Below are positions 41,442-41,778 of a stretch of 41,778 nt of DNA, piece after piece. How positions within the stretch are numbered: the stretch's first letter is position 1; the number at the start of each line of letters is the position of its first letter. The notes beneath the pieces are model-generated. The model saw only the letters and a program-made list of their open reading frames with translations, made no database searches and was not told the DNA's origin. This stretch comes from Thermosynechococcaceae cyanobacterium YX3bin19. GTDB taxonomy: Bacteria; Cyanobacteriota; Cyanobacteriia; Thermosynechococcales; Thermosynechococcaceae. The position numbers were made by a program, and so were the translations under genes. The stretch is from assembly GCA_030447595.1 (NCBI GenBank), contig JAUJON010000013.1, forward strand, positions 1-41,778, written 5' to 3'.

Positions 41442-41778
41442 ATGAATATCTGTAACCTTTTCAAACGATATGCAGCAGGAGAAAGAAAATTCAACAAAGT
41501 AGAGCTAATTCATACGGAATGGATCAGTGTCGAATTTAGCGGCATTGATCTAACTTGCGCTGATCTAAATTGGACAAACCTTAGTGGAGCCAAATTGGTT
41601 GAAGCTAATTTCAGTGGGGCAGAACTAGTTAACACCAACTTGATTAACGTAGATTTGAACCGTCCAGATTTGAGTGCAGTAGACTTCAGCCGGGCAACTT
41701 TACATGGAGGAGACCTGAGTACCGTAGACCTACGAGGAGTTAGCCCGATTGGCGCAGATTTAAGTGAGGCAAACCTGA
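41442..41778 (+). CDS. Pentapeptide repeat protein, 5' part (runs off the window)
   Basis: An open frame from ATG 41442 to the window end, at least 112 residues with no stop. The N-terminal NICNLFKRYAAGERKFNKVE is a common start for cyanobacterial pentapeptide-repeat proteins. From about residue 30 the A(D/N)LXX pattern is continuous: IDLTCADLNWTNLSGAKLVE, then ANFSGAELVNTNLINVDLNR, and on to GADLSEANL. These form a right-handed quadrilateral beta-helix. Functions vary (DNA mimicry, thylakoid lumen and unknown roles). Some repeats are irregular (NRPDLSAVDF, HGGDLSTVDL). The C-terminus lies outside the window. Confidence 0.88.
   Translation, partial: MNICNLFKRYAAGERKFNKVELIHTEWISVEFSGIDLTCADLNWTNLSGAKLVEANFSGAELVNTNLINVDLNRPDLSAVDFSRATLHGGDLSTVDLRGVSPIGADLSEANL

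Overview
The window is cyanobacterial chromosomal DNA. The case rests on pcyA (phycocyanobilin synthesis), sasA (KaiB-domain clock kinase), a DevBCA-type exporter, an XisH/XisI pair, WGxxGxxG small proteins, a cyanobacterial-style secE-nusG-rplKAJL cluster, and repeated GCGATCGC (HIP1) octamers, for example at 2172, 4743 and 6300. No tRNA, rRNA or CRISPR array was recognised. Genus cannot be fixed by eye.

Layout. 1-8242 is almost entirely intact: xisHI, a TIGR03032-type protein, a PadR regulator divergent from an ICMT-like methyltransferase and a DUF4188 protein (with a palindromic operator candidate between them), then devBCA running convergently into sasA. 8417-12366 holds hemL (one frameshift), larE (several frameshifts) and two WGxxGxxG paralogues (both frameshifted). 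12369-16185 is intact: pcyA, a small membrane protein, a zinc-ribbon/membrane/coiled-coil protein, a DUF2786 protein and a YfcE-like phosphoesterase. 16204-16498 is an IS256-family remnant carrying a nested short repeat. 16839-20160 is the secE-nusG-rplK-rplA-[L10 leader]-rplJ-rplL cluster closed by a terminator.

20254-21601 is an IS256-family element with recognisable inverted repeats and an 8-bp target duplication. Behind it, 21645-28275 is an accessory stretch in which every gene is recognisable but frameshifted: an HsdR-N-like protein, ParA, a ParB-like protein, a YvlD/phage-holin-4_2-like membrane protein, a CPA1 cation:proton antiporter and two tandem hemerythrin-domain proteins. An IS630 remnant follows.

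29029-35688 (all minus strand) is a heavy-metal, probably copper, resistance locus: a DUF305 (CopM-like) lipoprotein, a periplasmic adaptor, an RND pump, a small lipoprotein and a Cys/Met-rich exported protein. Then come a SAM hydrolase/DUF62 protein (one frameshift), an MFS transporter, an internally deleted IS256 relic, lepA, a poorly coding gap, a small exported ORF, and the 5' part of a pentapeptide-repeat gene that runs off the window.

The most striking general property is that small indels are concentrated in two blocks (about 9.6-12.2 kb and 20.3-28.3 kb) while long genes elsewhere are clean. Either those blocks are poorly polished sequence or they are genuinely decaying. hemL, normally essential, argues for sequence error in at least one place. 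I did not find a convincing wholly new system. The best leads are the PadR double operator, the ParA/ParB/HsdR-N island with its paired hairpins, and the composition of the copper locus.
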